From contig BQUP01000002.1 of the NCBI GenBank assembly GCA_022835595.1, positions 496,001-560,000 of the forward strand: a stretch of 64,000 nucleotides of DNA. The letters are read 5' to 3'. Under the pieces are notes generated by a model that had not been told where the DNA came from, did no database searches, and saw only the letters and a list, made by a program, of their open reading frames with translations. The stretch's first letter is position 1; each line of letters begins with the position of its first letter. Position numbers and translations under genes: made by a program. The DNA is from Cystobasidium ongulense. Its lineage: Eukaryota > Basidiomycota > Cystobasidiomycetes > Cystobasidiales > Cystobasidiaceae. Below are positions 36,549 through 47,178 of this stretch, in pieces.

Positions 36549-37931
36549 TATTTTTCTAACTTCATCACTCGCAGTTCAAGTTCCAAGGTGCAACAGGTCC
36601 CGTTGGCGGGTCACCAGTGTCTTTTGCGTCTAGCTCAGCCATGTCCTCATCCGCAAGCTCAAAGTCGAAGATTTCGAAGTTACTCTTGATGCGAGAGGGT
36701 GTATCGGACTTGATCAGAGGAATGAACCTAGAGACGAGGAGAGACTATTAGCGTATGTTCGACAAGAGATACTGAAGCGGCGCTTACCCGTGCTGAAGAG
36801 ACCATCTAAGCAGGATCTGACCTGGATCTTTACTGTATTTCTGAGCCAGCTTTTGAACAGTTGGATCATCGTTCTTCTGTGCTCGAATAATAGGACAGAA
36901 TGCTGTAAGAACCAGACCAGCTTCCTTGGATGCTTTAATATGGCTGGCTGGCTGACACCAAGGATGAAGCTATGATTGTTCAGGAGAAAGAGCAGGAATT
37001 CAATCAGATCCTCCAACTTTTTGCCACCGCCCGGTGGATAAAAGATACAATGCAGACTCACCTCGATCTGGTTGCAGACGGGTTTGACTTTGCAGTATTC
37101 GAAGAGTTCTTTCAGATGGTCCTTTCCACTGCGAAGAGACCACGACATCGCTGTCATTAGGATACTATACTGGGTACAATGCCATTTGAAGAGAAGGTTG
37201 CTCACTAGTTGCTGACACCGATAGATTTGGTCTTCTTGTTCTCGAGCACTAGCAACGAGATGTCAGACAAGGCGCTACTTTCGACACTTCAACGATATAC
37301 AATCGAAACACACATTTCTCTAGCGCTTGCCACAAGACCTTTCGGCCTTTGGCACCAGCAGCGTTTTTCGGGGTGTGGACCAGGAAGAGGTCGACGTAGT
37401 CTGCGAGAAGGTGCAGTATATCAGCCTATTGAATCATGCATGCAGTACAGAAATGCAAGAACCAACCCAAGCCGAATGCTTCTACACCCTTGACGAGTGC
37501 GTCATAAGTCTCTTGAGGGTCCAGGCTCTCGGCAGGTCCTAGAATCTTTGTAGTGACAAAGAACTCGCTTCTGTCAATACCAGACTTGTTGATAGCATCT
37601 CCGACTTCTTTTCTGGAAATCAAGTAGGATATCCAACGCATCAGATACGTGTCGATCGGGCAATGCAGTGGTAGGCAACCTGAGGTATCTCTCACTCGTT
37701 GCCGTAGTAGATGGCAGAATCGAAATGGCGATAGCCGACCTTGATGGCTTCAGCGCACGACTTCTCGCACACTCCCTTGGGCGACTCCCCTGCAACGACG
37801 ACAGCAGCTCAGTCTGCCGCTGGATATACTGGCCTGTCGGGCATCACGCATCGCTCACAGACGCCAAAGCCGATGATGGGCATCTGCACGCCGGGTGCGA
37901 GGTCCTTCTTGTCTGTAGCTTTGAGAGCCAT
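36549..37931 (-). CDS. Aldo-keto reductase
   Basis: In-phase joining gives MPIIGFGVW/ESPKGVCEKS, YYGNE/KEVGDAINKSG, GVEAFG/DYVDLFLVHTP and VLENKKTKSIGVSN. The product is an (alpha/beta)8-barrel NADPH oxidoreductase with catalytic Asp and Tyr in HFDSAIYYGNE, Lys in FVTTKILGP and His in LFLVHTP, and an intact C-terminal segment NFEIFDFELADEDM. It resembles fungal aldehyde and xylose/glycerol-type reductases. It is read toward the A-T-R gene, so it may turn the aldehyde released there into an alcohol; this is inference from position only. Introns are many and short. Confidence 0.8.
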
Positions 37932-38136
37932 GCTTGCTACGTTTCAGTGATAATATAGAAAGCTTGTTGCTGATAAGACGTAAAGTGAATGCTGTAACGC
38001 GGGCACATCAACGATTCTCGCCGATCACGTATAGCCGACTAATACTTCGGAAGGTGAGAAAGGCAGGACTGCATTGCATTGAAGAAACATAGATCCAAGC
38101 TGCCATCTCCACCCAGACACGCCCATCGTCGTAGCT

Positions 38137-39230
38137 TTACCTCGCCATCCATCCACCATCGCAAACCAGCGTCTCGCCCGAGATGTAGTCACTGGCCGCA
38201 CTGGACAAGAAGACTGTCAATCCTTCAAAGTCTTCTGGCGAGCCCCATCTGTTTGCTGGGATTCTTTCCAAGATCTGACGTGACCGTGTTGGGTTGGCAA
38301 TGAGAGCTGCCGTATTGTCGGTAGCGATGTAGCCTAGATTGAGATGGGGATGTGCATTAGTGGAGACGGAAACAACTGAAATCTAAAGGAACGTAGAAGA
38401 AAGCTTACCAGGAGCGACAGCATTAACATTGATTCCTTTTGACACCCATTCATTCGATAAAGCTTTGGTAATCCCCATAACACCGTGTTTAGCGGCTGTA
38501 TAAGCAGGAACGGTAATACCACCTTGATAAGATAGGAGCGAAGCGACATTGATAATCTTGCCTCTTCCTCTTGGGTTTGAGTTTGATGATCCTTCAGGTT
38601 TAGCTTCTTCTCCTGATACTCCTCCTCTGGATTCTAACATATGTCGTCCTACATCTCGACTTAGCGTAAAGACGGCAGTCAAATTGACTTGAAGAACTTC
38701 ATCCCAATCTTCATCGAGGTACTTCTCAGCTGGGTTTCTGTGTTTCACAGTCAGACATTGACCACAATCAGCTTATTTCCTCTCGAAGCAAGGAGTAAAT
38801 GTACGAAATCTTACCTTCGAATAATACCACCGCAGTTGATGAGTATATCAATGGTCTCCCCCAATCCACCTTCAGATTCAGGTCCGACTATCTTCTTGGT
38901 CAAGGATTTGACAGCGCTCTTATCCGCCAGGTCGCATACAACAATCTCGGCTCTTCTTCCAAGTGCTCTAATAGCGTCACGTGTCTCCGTCATGGTTTCG
39001 TTGCGCTGGGCGAAAGAATAACGAGATGGGAGAGCGGGGAGCCGTCAGCCTTTTAGGACAGCCAGCTTCCCTGGATTGGAGTTACGACACTCACCTGAAC
39101 TAGAAGAACATCAGCACCTGCTTTTGCAACTGCTTCTGCCATTTTGGCACCAATGCCGCGAGAGGCGCCGGTACACAGAGCAGTTTTGCCCTGTAAGCCG
39201 AACAGGCTTTCGAGGTAGGCTGAGGACATG
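38137..39230 (-). CDS. Short-chain dehydrogenase (KduD/gluconate dehydrogenase-like)
   Basis: A classical SDR of about 290 residues. It starts [15 protein letters not shown] and has the cofactor motif [16 protein letters not shown] in place of the usual [13 protein letters not shown] with the catalytic Ser, and [11 protein letters not shown] with Tyr and Lys. It ends [14 protein letters not shown]. The overall pattern matches 2-deoxy-D-gluconate 3-dehydrogenase and gluconate 5-dehydrogenase types. Introns split the Rossmann half at VLLVQ and INCGGIIRR. It sits at the right edge of the mycosporine block, reading with the AKR and the next SDR; involvement in that pathway is possible but unproven. 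Confidence 0.78.
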
Positions 39231-39742
39231 TTGCGATGTGGGCTGAACACGGAAGTCGGTTGGACAGTAGGTACCGGAAACAGTGCAAGTACTAACTGAT
39301 TGAAACAGGGTAAAGGAATGATTCCTTCCACTCAGAACATACCAAATTCATATTGCTTGGACAGCCGCCGTGCAGAGAGTGATCGAAAGGCCGGAGCGGC
39401 AAGCAACGAGAAGGGCGGCTATGGAAAAAAGGTTATTCAAGTAGTGAACAAGGTGGTGAGCTGAAGAAACAGCATGCTAGTTTCTATGATGCCAATTTCG
39501 TATGTTCCCAACCAAGCTACAGAATGAAATGAAAAGTGGATGCGTTAAAGTAATGTCTATTTACACGGAGGATGCATTCTTCATCATTCAGTTCTGTCTA
39601 CAATTTGCTAGAATTTCTAGGGCGTCTAGCACCCTCTGCACCAACGCTGGTGACAAGAGCAAACAGCAGAAAGTCAGCATCCGCTCACGATACTAACGAT
39701 AAATGACATGCTCCGTTCGTGAGGAAAAAAAACGAAAGCTGC
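39231..39742. other. Gap between the two SDR genes
   Basis: About 510 bases between two same-direction genes. No credible gene; contains the promoter of the left SDR and the 3' flank of the right one. Confidence 0.35.
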
Positions 39743-40849
39743 TCACAGATAACCGGCAGTTTCCATACGATAAACGCCTTTATCATCCGGTATAAGCCAA
39801 GAAGTGAAATTTGTCTTTTCGTCGGTGTCGGTTATCGATCCTACGAATGCAGCTATGACATCTTCTAGTTTCGCATATCCCATCTTGGGATTTGGATGTA
39901 CGAAATCTGCTGTTAGGAGGGGTGTTTCTGGATGGAGAAAATGGGTAAAATAGAAGGTATAAGCCTCGACGATCCGGATACGTGGAAGGACCCATCGATC
40001 AGCAAGAACGGCTCGACTTACTGACAAAGTATGGTGCTACTGTTACCATTCTTATATCTATTGAGCGGGCTGTCTCTATGCATCCTTTCATTATACCCAG
40101 AATGCCACTATAGATCATCACGTGCGAAAAGAGCGGACTCGGTCAGTCAATTGGCGAGACATGGAGGGTGAGAAGGTGTGACTCACGCCTTAGCAGCACC
40201 ATACATGACTCCCATGGTGGCACCATAGAAGCTCGACATTGAGCCTGTAAAAGCCACTGCTCGCAAGCCAGGATCTTCTCTCTTATCGTTATAAAAGTAC
40301 CACAGTGCGATTCTCGTAGTGTAAAGGACGCCAGTTAGGTCAATATCCAGAGTCTTTAGATTAGGAGGCATAGGTTTATCTTGAGCAACACCAAATTCCT
40401 CTTCCATTCTCTGATCAAATCTTCCTATTTCACTAACTCCTGCATTTGGAAGTACTATATCTATATTCTTGAATGTCTTCATTCCTAGACTGAAGAGAGC
40501 GAGTTGTGAATCCCAAGATGTGACATCGCATACTGCTGTACATGCTTGGCTGTTGTCCATATCATGTCACATGAATGAGGTCCCACGATCATCGGTTTCG
40601 TTTCAATCAGCTTCTGGACTTGTAAACGTGATTTCAAACGTGAACCCACCTCCCAGCCTGCTCGACTTCCTTCTTTACGACCTGTAGACCCTTTTCATCC
40701 ACATCTCCCAGCACCAGCTTGGCACCATGCTTTGCAAAAGTGACAGCGCAGGCACGTCCAAAGCCTGAGCTTGCTCCAGTGATGAGGACGACTCTGCCTC
40801 GGAGGCGGTCGGCGTGCTTGAAGCAGTCTGCAGTGCTGATGGCGGGCAT
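39743..40849 (-). CDS. Short-chain dehydrogenase, 15-PGDH-like
   Basis: A classical SDR with VVLITGASSGFGRACAV, an acidic end of strand two (LVLGDVDEKG) that favours NAD over NADP, VLPNAGVSEIG, VAFTGSMSSFYG with the catalytic Ser, and MYGAAKA with Tyr and Lys. The insert EEFGVAQDKPMPP and long C-terminal half resemble fungal 15-hydroxyprostaglandin-dehydrogenase-like enzymes of unknown substrate. At least three introns. The ATG at 40849 is the first in frame before the Rossmann fold. Likely cytosolic. It may be the last gene of the mycosporine block or simply a neighbour. Confidence 0.75.
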
Positions 40850-42275
40850 GGTTGAGTGTGAAGGAAGGAAAGGTGGGATGCACGTCGCACTCAAAGTGAA
40901 GCTTGCTGCTGCCTGATGCCTCGACGACCTCGCTGCTACGCTCAAACCGGCTCACGAGGAAGCCGGCCGGCACAGTGTGGCGACCTTGCTGTGCACAAGG
41001 TAGCCGGACAAAAGCTGCAGAAGCAAGTGGAAGCAAAGAAGCAAGACTACTCTCAACAAGGGAGAATTAATGTAAACACCAGCATTGCTGATTTCCATTT
41101 CAACTTGGATTTCATCCTTGTTTTTACCAATTGTCCATTTCGACTTTTCCGGCCGATTATTGAAGGTAGGTGGGTGGAAATGTGGGACTAGTAGGTAGAC
41201 CTGTAGCAAAAAAGAAAACCATTCGTAGCTATAAAAGACAGCTATCACTAACAAAACAGTAAAACTCGAAGCCCCATTCTTTGAGTAATTTAAGAGAACG
41301 ATAGAAGAGGAAGAAAGAACTAGAACAAGCGGAGGGAATAGAATAGAATATTATCTTGTCTAGGTTTGCAAAGTATGTTGACTAACCCCAAAATGTTGGA
41401 ACTAGTCAATATAGTAATTTCGCTTTAAATGGAAACGAAAAGAGTGAAGAAGCGTAAATTGTGTCCAAAATTGTAATAGTGGAATAGAATAGATAGAGTA
41501 GGTAGAAATAGATAGATAGGTAGAAAGTAGCTCCGTTAGAATAAGCAGCGGTGAAGGAAACTACTGCCAATAATCGAGCCATCGAAATAGAAAGAACCGA
41601 AGAAAGCTATCACTCCCCCTCGCTCAATAGAAAAAATGGGAGACGAGAATGTAAGCTTCCTGCGGAATAGGTGTAATAGTAAATAGCATAGCTTAGCATA
41701 GCAATTCTTGATTTAGGAGCATGAAGACCGAAAGGAAGGAAAGCAGTAATTGTTATTACAGTATAGTCTGTTGTCTTGCTCGATGTTCCCATGAATTTAG
41801 ACATTTTTGTGCTCTTGTTGCATTCATTTTTGGGCAGATCTGTCACTGAAGTATAGCCCCAGAACCAGAGTGGAAATGAAGCGACGAATGGGTATGGGTA
41901 GGGCACACAGGCCTCTTCTCCGAATTTCGATAGTCGATTTGATGATAGTACAGCTAAACAGCTTGCTATTTTGCTGAAGTTTGCATTTGATTGTTTGTTC
42001 TTGCAGTGATTTTTATATATGTTTCTTTTGCTGGTTGAACGAGTTTCTGCACGTAAGCGAACGAAGAATTGCGATTAGAAATTGCGAATGGGTAGGTTTG
42101 GCTGATTGTTATTTCTCAAGATTTAGAGAGACTGATCCAGCTTTCAGACCTAGGGTATATAAAGAGCTTTAAAGGTTCCCCAATTCAATTGAAATTGAGG
42201 AAGGAAACTATTTGGTACCTTTTCCACCTTAAGCTGACTTGATTGATGATTGCCCGGAAAGGTTGTTGTAAGTGC
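40850..42275. other. Long intergenic region, no gene seen
   Basis: About 1.4 kb between the SDR start and the CCCH gene's 3' end. The part from 41,270 to 42,240 is AT-rich with short GATA/TAGA repeats near 41,470-41,530 and no protein-like frame. It holds the SDR promoter and probably a long 3' UTR of the CCCH gene, a feature that would suit a regulated message. Confidence 0.35.
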
Positions 42276-45200
42276 TCATTGTGGGCCAATATTGAAAGTA
42301 GGAATAGGTGCATCGGCAGCTTCAGCTTTCAAAGCAGCGAATAGAGATTTCTCAGAGCATAGCAGGTTTTTCTTGTCTGGGTTTGAATCTCGAGGGAAAG
42401 GTGAGAATTGTCCAAAGATATCATCGTCAATGTCATCATTGATTGAAAGATGAATCTTCTGCATCTACAAGAAGAGGGGAAAAAATCGCTTCAGCTGTTT
42501 TTCGATGTGTAGTGGCTTCTTCCAGAACGATCAGGTCGAAAGGAAAGGAGAGAATGACTCACATTTTTCCCGACATCAAAGGTATTATGATTATTCCAAA
42601 TGGAATATAGATTCTCTCCTTCCAAGCTTGAATCTATAGGAGTGGTTTTATGATTATTCAAACCATACATTCTAATTTTCGAAGGTGAAGAAACTGATCT
42701 TCTTCTAGTTTCAAGCATAGGTTGTAATCCTTCACCTTCGATCCTCTTATGACCAATAATATTTTCTTCATGATGATTGCTAACGAATTGATGTTTCTTG
42801 TATTCAGAATTAAGAGGAGTAGGAGAGTACGGAAATTTGTAATTATTATAAAAACTAGTACTACTACTATCATAAGGAGAAAGGGAAACACTATGTTCAC
42901 GATGATGATCTCTATCATTGAACTGATAATAATTATGATTGTTCGACATGGATCTCAATTCAATTAAACCATGAGCGAATTGACATTTTTCACCATATCT
43001 ACAATTTCCAATCTCGGACCAAGATTTACATAATTCCGTTTTATATAATTCTCCTTTTTTGTTATTTGGTGAAGGTCCTTGTGGTTGATGTACGAAAAAT
43101 CTTTGTTGATGGCAGTAGTGATTGTCGTAGTATTGTTGTTGTGAAGTGTTATAATCATTATGCGAGTGAGCATGTCTTGGTGGTGCGGAATAGGAACTGC
43201 CATGTTGATTGTAATGAGTGAACGGATACGGCGATGGAGGACCATATTTGGAGTACTCGAACGATGTCGCATGACCTTGAGCATGTTCCTCACTACTGTT
43301 CATTGGTAGTTGGGAAGAAATCGCCCTCCTCAACTTGTATCCAGCATGTGACGAGGAAGAAGCAGGAACAATACCAGATACAGAAGCTTGAAGTTGATGA
43401 TGATAAGAAGAAATAGCATATTCCTCAGTAGGGAGATGCATAGTGGAGTGATTGCCATATTCAACCTTGATAGGATCGTCAATTTCATCATCAAAATTGA
43501 AACTCAAAGCTGTGTGGTTTGATATCTTGTCTTTTTTGATAGGTGAAATAGGAGGAGAAGAAATAGACCAAATACTTTTATGTTGTGCGGTCTTATTCTT
43601 AGTACTTTCACTGCTTTTTTCGAGTGTTTCGAGTAGGATGTTGGATTTCTCCTGCTGTGCTGCTTCAATTGAGAGTGGTGATAATGGGGCGAAGGTTTTC
43701 CCTCTATGCGGGCCGAAGGAAGGTGTAGAACGAGTAAGCTGAAAGATCTCTTCTGCTTTTTGCTCTCCACAACCACATCTGCATATCGGGAATTCGTCCC
43801 CAAAAGTCGTTCTGTTTCTCTCTGAGTATATCGTGTTTTCATTTCCATTTTCAGGTATGAAGACTCCTTTAGCGTTGTTTGTCAGAGTATCCATTGATTT
43901 TGAGTTTACCAGGGAAGGAAAAGAAGACGAAGAAGATAAGAAAGGATAAGAAGCTTTCTTGGACAATTCCAATTTACTTTCGAATAATTCCAAAGCATTT
44001 GTGAAACTAGTAAAAGGAGTTTGAGGTAGTGGTGATATTCCACTAAAACCTTGTAATCGTTGACGAGAGTACGGAGTGATAGATTGTACTGTTTGCTTTC
44101 GAGAAGAATCACGCAAAGGAGGTGTCGGGAAGATGGAGAAAGAAGTGGTAGTAGCAGTAGTAACTGGTTCATCTATTAAACCTCTGATATTCTTCTCTAA
44201 CATTGAAAGTGGGAAATCATCTTCATTTGCATCATCATCATCTTTTTGTTCCTCAAGCATATCAATTCCATCCAACAAACTACTAATTGAAGAAGATACT
44301 TGTCTTGCTAATCTATCACTAACATGAAAACAAGGAAAACTTTCAGAAAGTAATAAATCTTTTTCACATGTTCCTTCTTCTTCTTGTTCTTGAACAAAAG
44401 GAGGAGATGAAGTGAAATGATGAGAGTGATGATGAAAGCAAACTGAAGAGCTAGAAGAAGCAGGTGAAATAGTAGGAGGACTACTCCTCGTTCTTGTTCT
44501 CGACGCGTCTTGTGCATCACCATATTCATCATTATCGTGAATGAAATGACGAGAGAAAGAATCGGTAGTAGGAGTAAACATGGAATCGTTCCGATTATTG
44601 TTATTGTAATCTTGATTGAAAAGAAGAGTACTGTCTTCAATTGCTGATGTATCATTTGTAGACATTGATGATGACGTGAAAGACGAAGTTGTAATGGAAG
44701 TAAAAGTTGAAGAATTTGAACAAGTTCGATTTCGACTGGAATAGAAAGAGTCTATGGAGAGAAGGAGGCGAGAAGAGAGAAGAGAAAGAAGGAAGAGAGA
44801 AGCGAAAAGAGAGAAGGAAGAAGACAGGAACCCGAAAGACACAAAGGTCAGAATCGTTCTCGCCATCAATGTGGTTTATCAAGGGAGAGAAGGACAAGGA
44901 GGAGGGAACTCACCTTCCCAACCAATATCACAACCAGAATCATCACACCCTCCATCTCTATCAGTCTCAGCTCCAATGATTTTTCCAACCTCCTTCTGGA
45001 CCTCTTTGACTTCTTTTGATGGCCCTACTGGTACTATTGGAGTAGTAGAGGAGGAAAGTTTCTTGCTGGTGTCTGGTACGCTAGAGACGATTGAACGATT
45101 TGATAATGAAATTGTCTTATTTGACGCAGTAGTGGTAGTAGTTGTTGTAGATAAAAGAGGATCTTCATAATTTAATAAATCCCTCTTCTTGACTGTTTCT

Positions 45201-45679
45201 TTCAGAGTGGTCTTTCCTGCACTTTTCTTCGACCTATTGAAAGGGACGATGCTGCTCGAATTACTACCATTTCCACTTCTTCCCTTTTCAAGTGCAGAAG
45301 TAGAGGTAGATTTCAAAGATGATGACGAATCAAGTGAAGAAGAACAAGTTGTGAGGATATTCTTCTTTGATCTAGGACTTTTTCTTTTTAGTTTTCTCAC
45401 AGGAGAAGGGGAATTTGGAGCTGAAGTAGGAGGGATAGCTCGATGATTGGACGATGCATTGTATCGCTTGTTGTTCCTTCTTGAAGGTGGATGGGGAGTG
45501 GTAGGTGTCTGTCTTTTCGGGGTGGATGGGATGATAGAGGGAGTGCCAGTTTGAAGATGCGTTTCATCGCGCTTTGGAGCGGATGAAGAGAGGAGTGATG
45601 AGGATGAGGGAGTGGTATGGCCCAGTTGAGCGTTGGGAGATGAACACGGAGGGAGTCTGACTTTGATGAGCGGTGCCAT
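42276..45679 (-). CDS. CCCH zinc-finger protein, tristetraprolin-like with one finger
   Basis: Three exons fit in phase. Exon 1, starting at the ATG at 45679 ([11 protein letters not shown]), ends GWE at about 44927. Exon 2 begins [10 protein letters not shown] after a CT-rich acceptor near 44760 and ends DVGKN at about 42563. Exon 3 starts [10 protein letters not shown] and stops at 42276. The finger, [14 protein letters not shown] followed by [11 protein letters not shown], is a C-x8-C-x5-C-x3-H match to the first finger of the TIS11/tristetraprolin family, with its KTEL lead-in. That family binds AU-rich RNA and promotes decay. The second finger found in that family is absent; the chain runs into His/Asn/Ser-rich disorder. 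The rest (over 900 residues) is low complexity with many Ser and His tracts. Confidence 0.78.
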
Positions 45680-47178
45680 GGTGTAGTCCAATGCCTGCTA
45701 GCAGATCAAAGAAGAGAAAGGCGCTTGGACCGTCAGCGCGTCGGAGACCTGTGGCGGAGCGAGGTGAGGGAAAAAAAAGAGACGAGGCCCGAGCTGGCTC
45801 ACCTCGTAGGCAGCGGAGGACAGCAGAGAGAGAGAGAGAGAGAGAGAGAGGATGGAGAGCAAGGCGAGGATAGTGTGGGTGTGCCTATCTTATGCCTGCA
45901 TCGACACACTCACACAGCCGTCGACCGTGTCCGGCGACTCTCTTCGAGTGATGGGCTGTCCGCCGGACTGACTGCAGTGGGTGAGGAGGATGGTGGATGA
46001 TGATAGAAGCGAGTGAGCGGGATGAATATGAGTGGATGAGAGTGGATGGAGTGAGGAGAAGAGAGACAAGAGAGGCCATCGACGATGCTCACCATCCTCT
46101 CTCTCTCTTCTCTCTTGCTCTCATCGATGCCCGCCACCACCACCATGCTCGAGCCTGTACTTCAGAGCATCTCGACCATGATCCACACCAAACACGCCGT
46201 CCATCCTGCATTGACCACTTTCACACTAGGCGTGATACACACCAAACATGGCCTGTCCTTGCTATCACCCGGACTAGTGTGTCCGGGTGTCGGGGCGCAG
46301 TGTTGACGGGGTGATGGACTGTCTGTCTGTCGATATGCATGTCTGATGGAGTAGGAGTTATGATGATGGACAGTGGATGAGGATGATGGTGATGGATGGC
46401 GATATCCAGTGTACATTCATCCTCGTCTCTCTCTCTCTCTCTCTCTCTAACCACCCTTCTCTCTCCCTCCACGCGCACCACATCCCTCCGCCATGTCGAC
46501 CAACCCCTCCACCGTGCTATGCTATGCTCGACGTCGAACACGTCGCGCAGAGGGCATGCGGTGAAAGATGATCTAGACTGTATTCTACTCTACTCCAGGC
46601 TGATGCGCGTCCTTGTGTTGTAACTTGCTTGCTTGTATCATCTCAACACCTCTTTACTTCCTCCACCTCGTCATCTTCCTCCACAGCGAACCGAACCGAG
46701 GGAGAGAGAGAGAGTCGGAGCGGGCAGACGGAGGACTTTGCGTCTTGACCTCGTAGACATGCGCAGTCGAGAGAGTCCAATAGAAGCTTATTCACTAGTC
46801 CACAACCTTGATTCCGTGACTATGTAGACACTCTCGATCCAGCACCTCATCATGTTCAGTGGAGGGGATCATAGCGTGCAGTAATGCAAGGCACTAGGTA
46901 GACACTACTGCACTCCCTCAAATATGAACAAGATACTCAATTACTACGAAGCAATGATAGACAATGCTACTTCCAACGCTCCATCGTATGAACTAGCACG
47001 AGTCCGATTCTTGCTTTCTATAGAGTGATTCGCGAAAACCTTGCAAAGGACTTGTTTGAGTTGTGCAGGCGGGGGTGAAAGTGAGGCAGGCTGTTAGAAT
47101 GAACAAGATAGATAGATAAAAGACAAGGAAGATGATCTCGTTCAGCATCGAAATTTCCTTATAATTCATGCCCCGAAG
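45680..47178. repeat. Intergenic region rich in GA/CT microsatellites
   Basis: About 1.5 kb upstream of the CCCH gene. It holds a (GA)n run at about 45825-45850, a (CT)n run at about 46427-46450, a shorter GA run near 46704, and many GATGG and CACCA words. Overlapping frames on both strands are artefacts of this simple sequence. It probably includes the CCCH promoter and 5' leader, with the 3' side of the JmjC gene at the right end. Confidence 0.6.

Noticed and set aside
44760-44869. A hydrophobic 'signal peptide' at the start of the 792-codon frame ([17 protein letters not shown]...)
   Set aside because: It is translation of an intron with a long pyrimidine tract. A donor after GWE at 44,927 and an acceptor at about 44,760 join in phase, so the CCCH protein starts at 45,679 instead.
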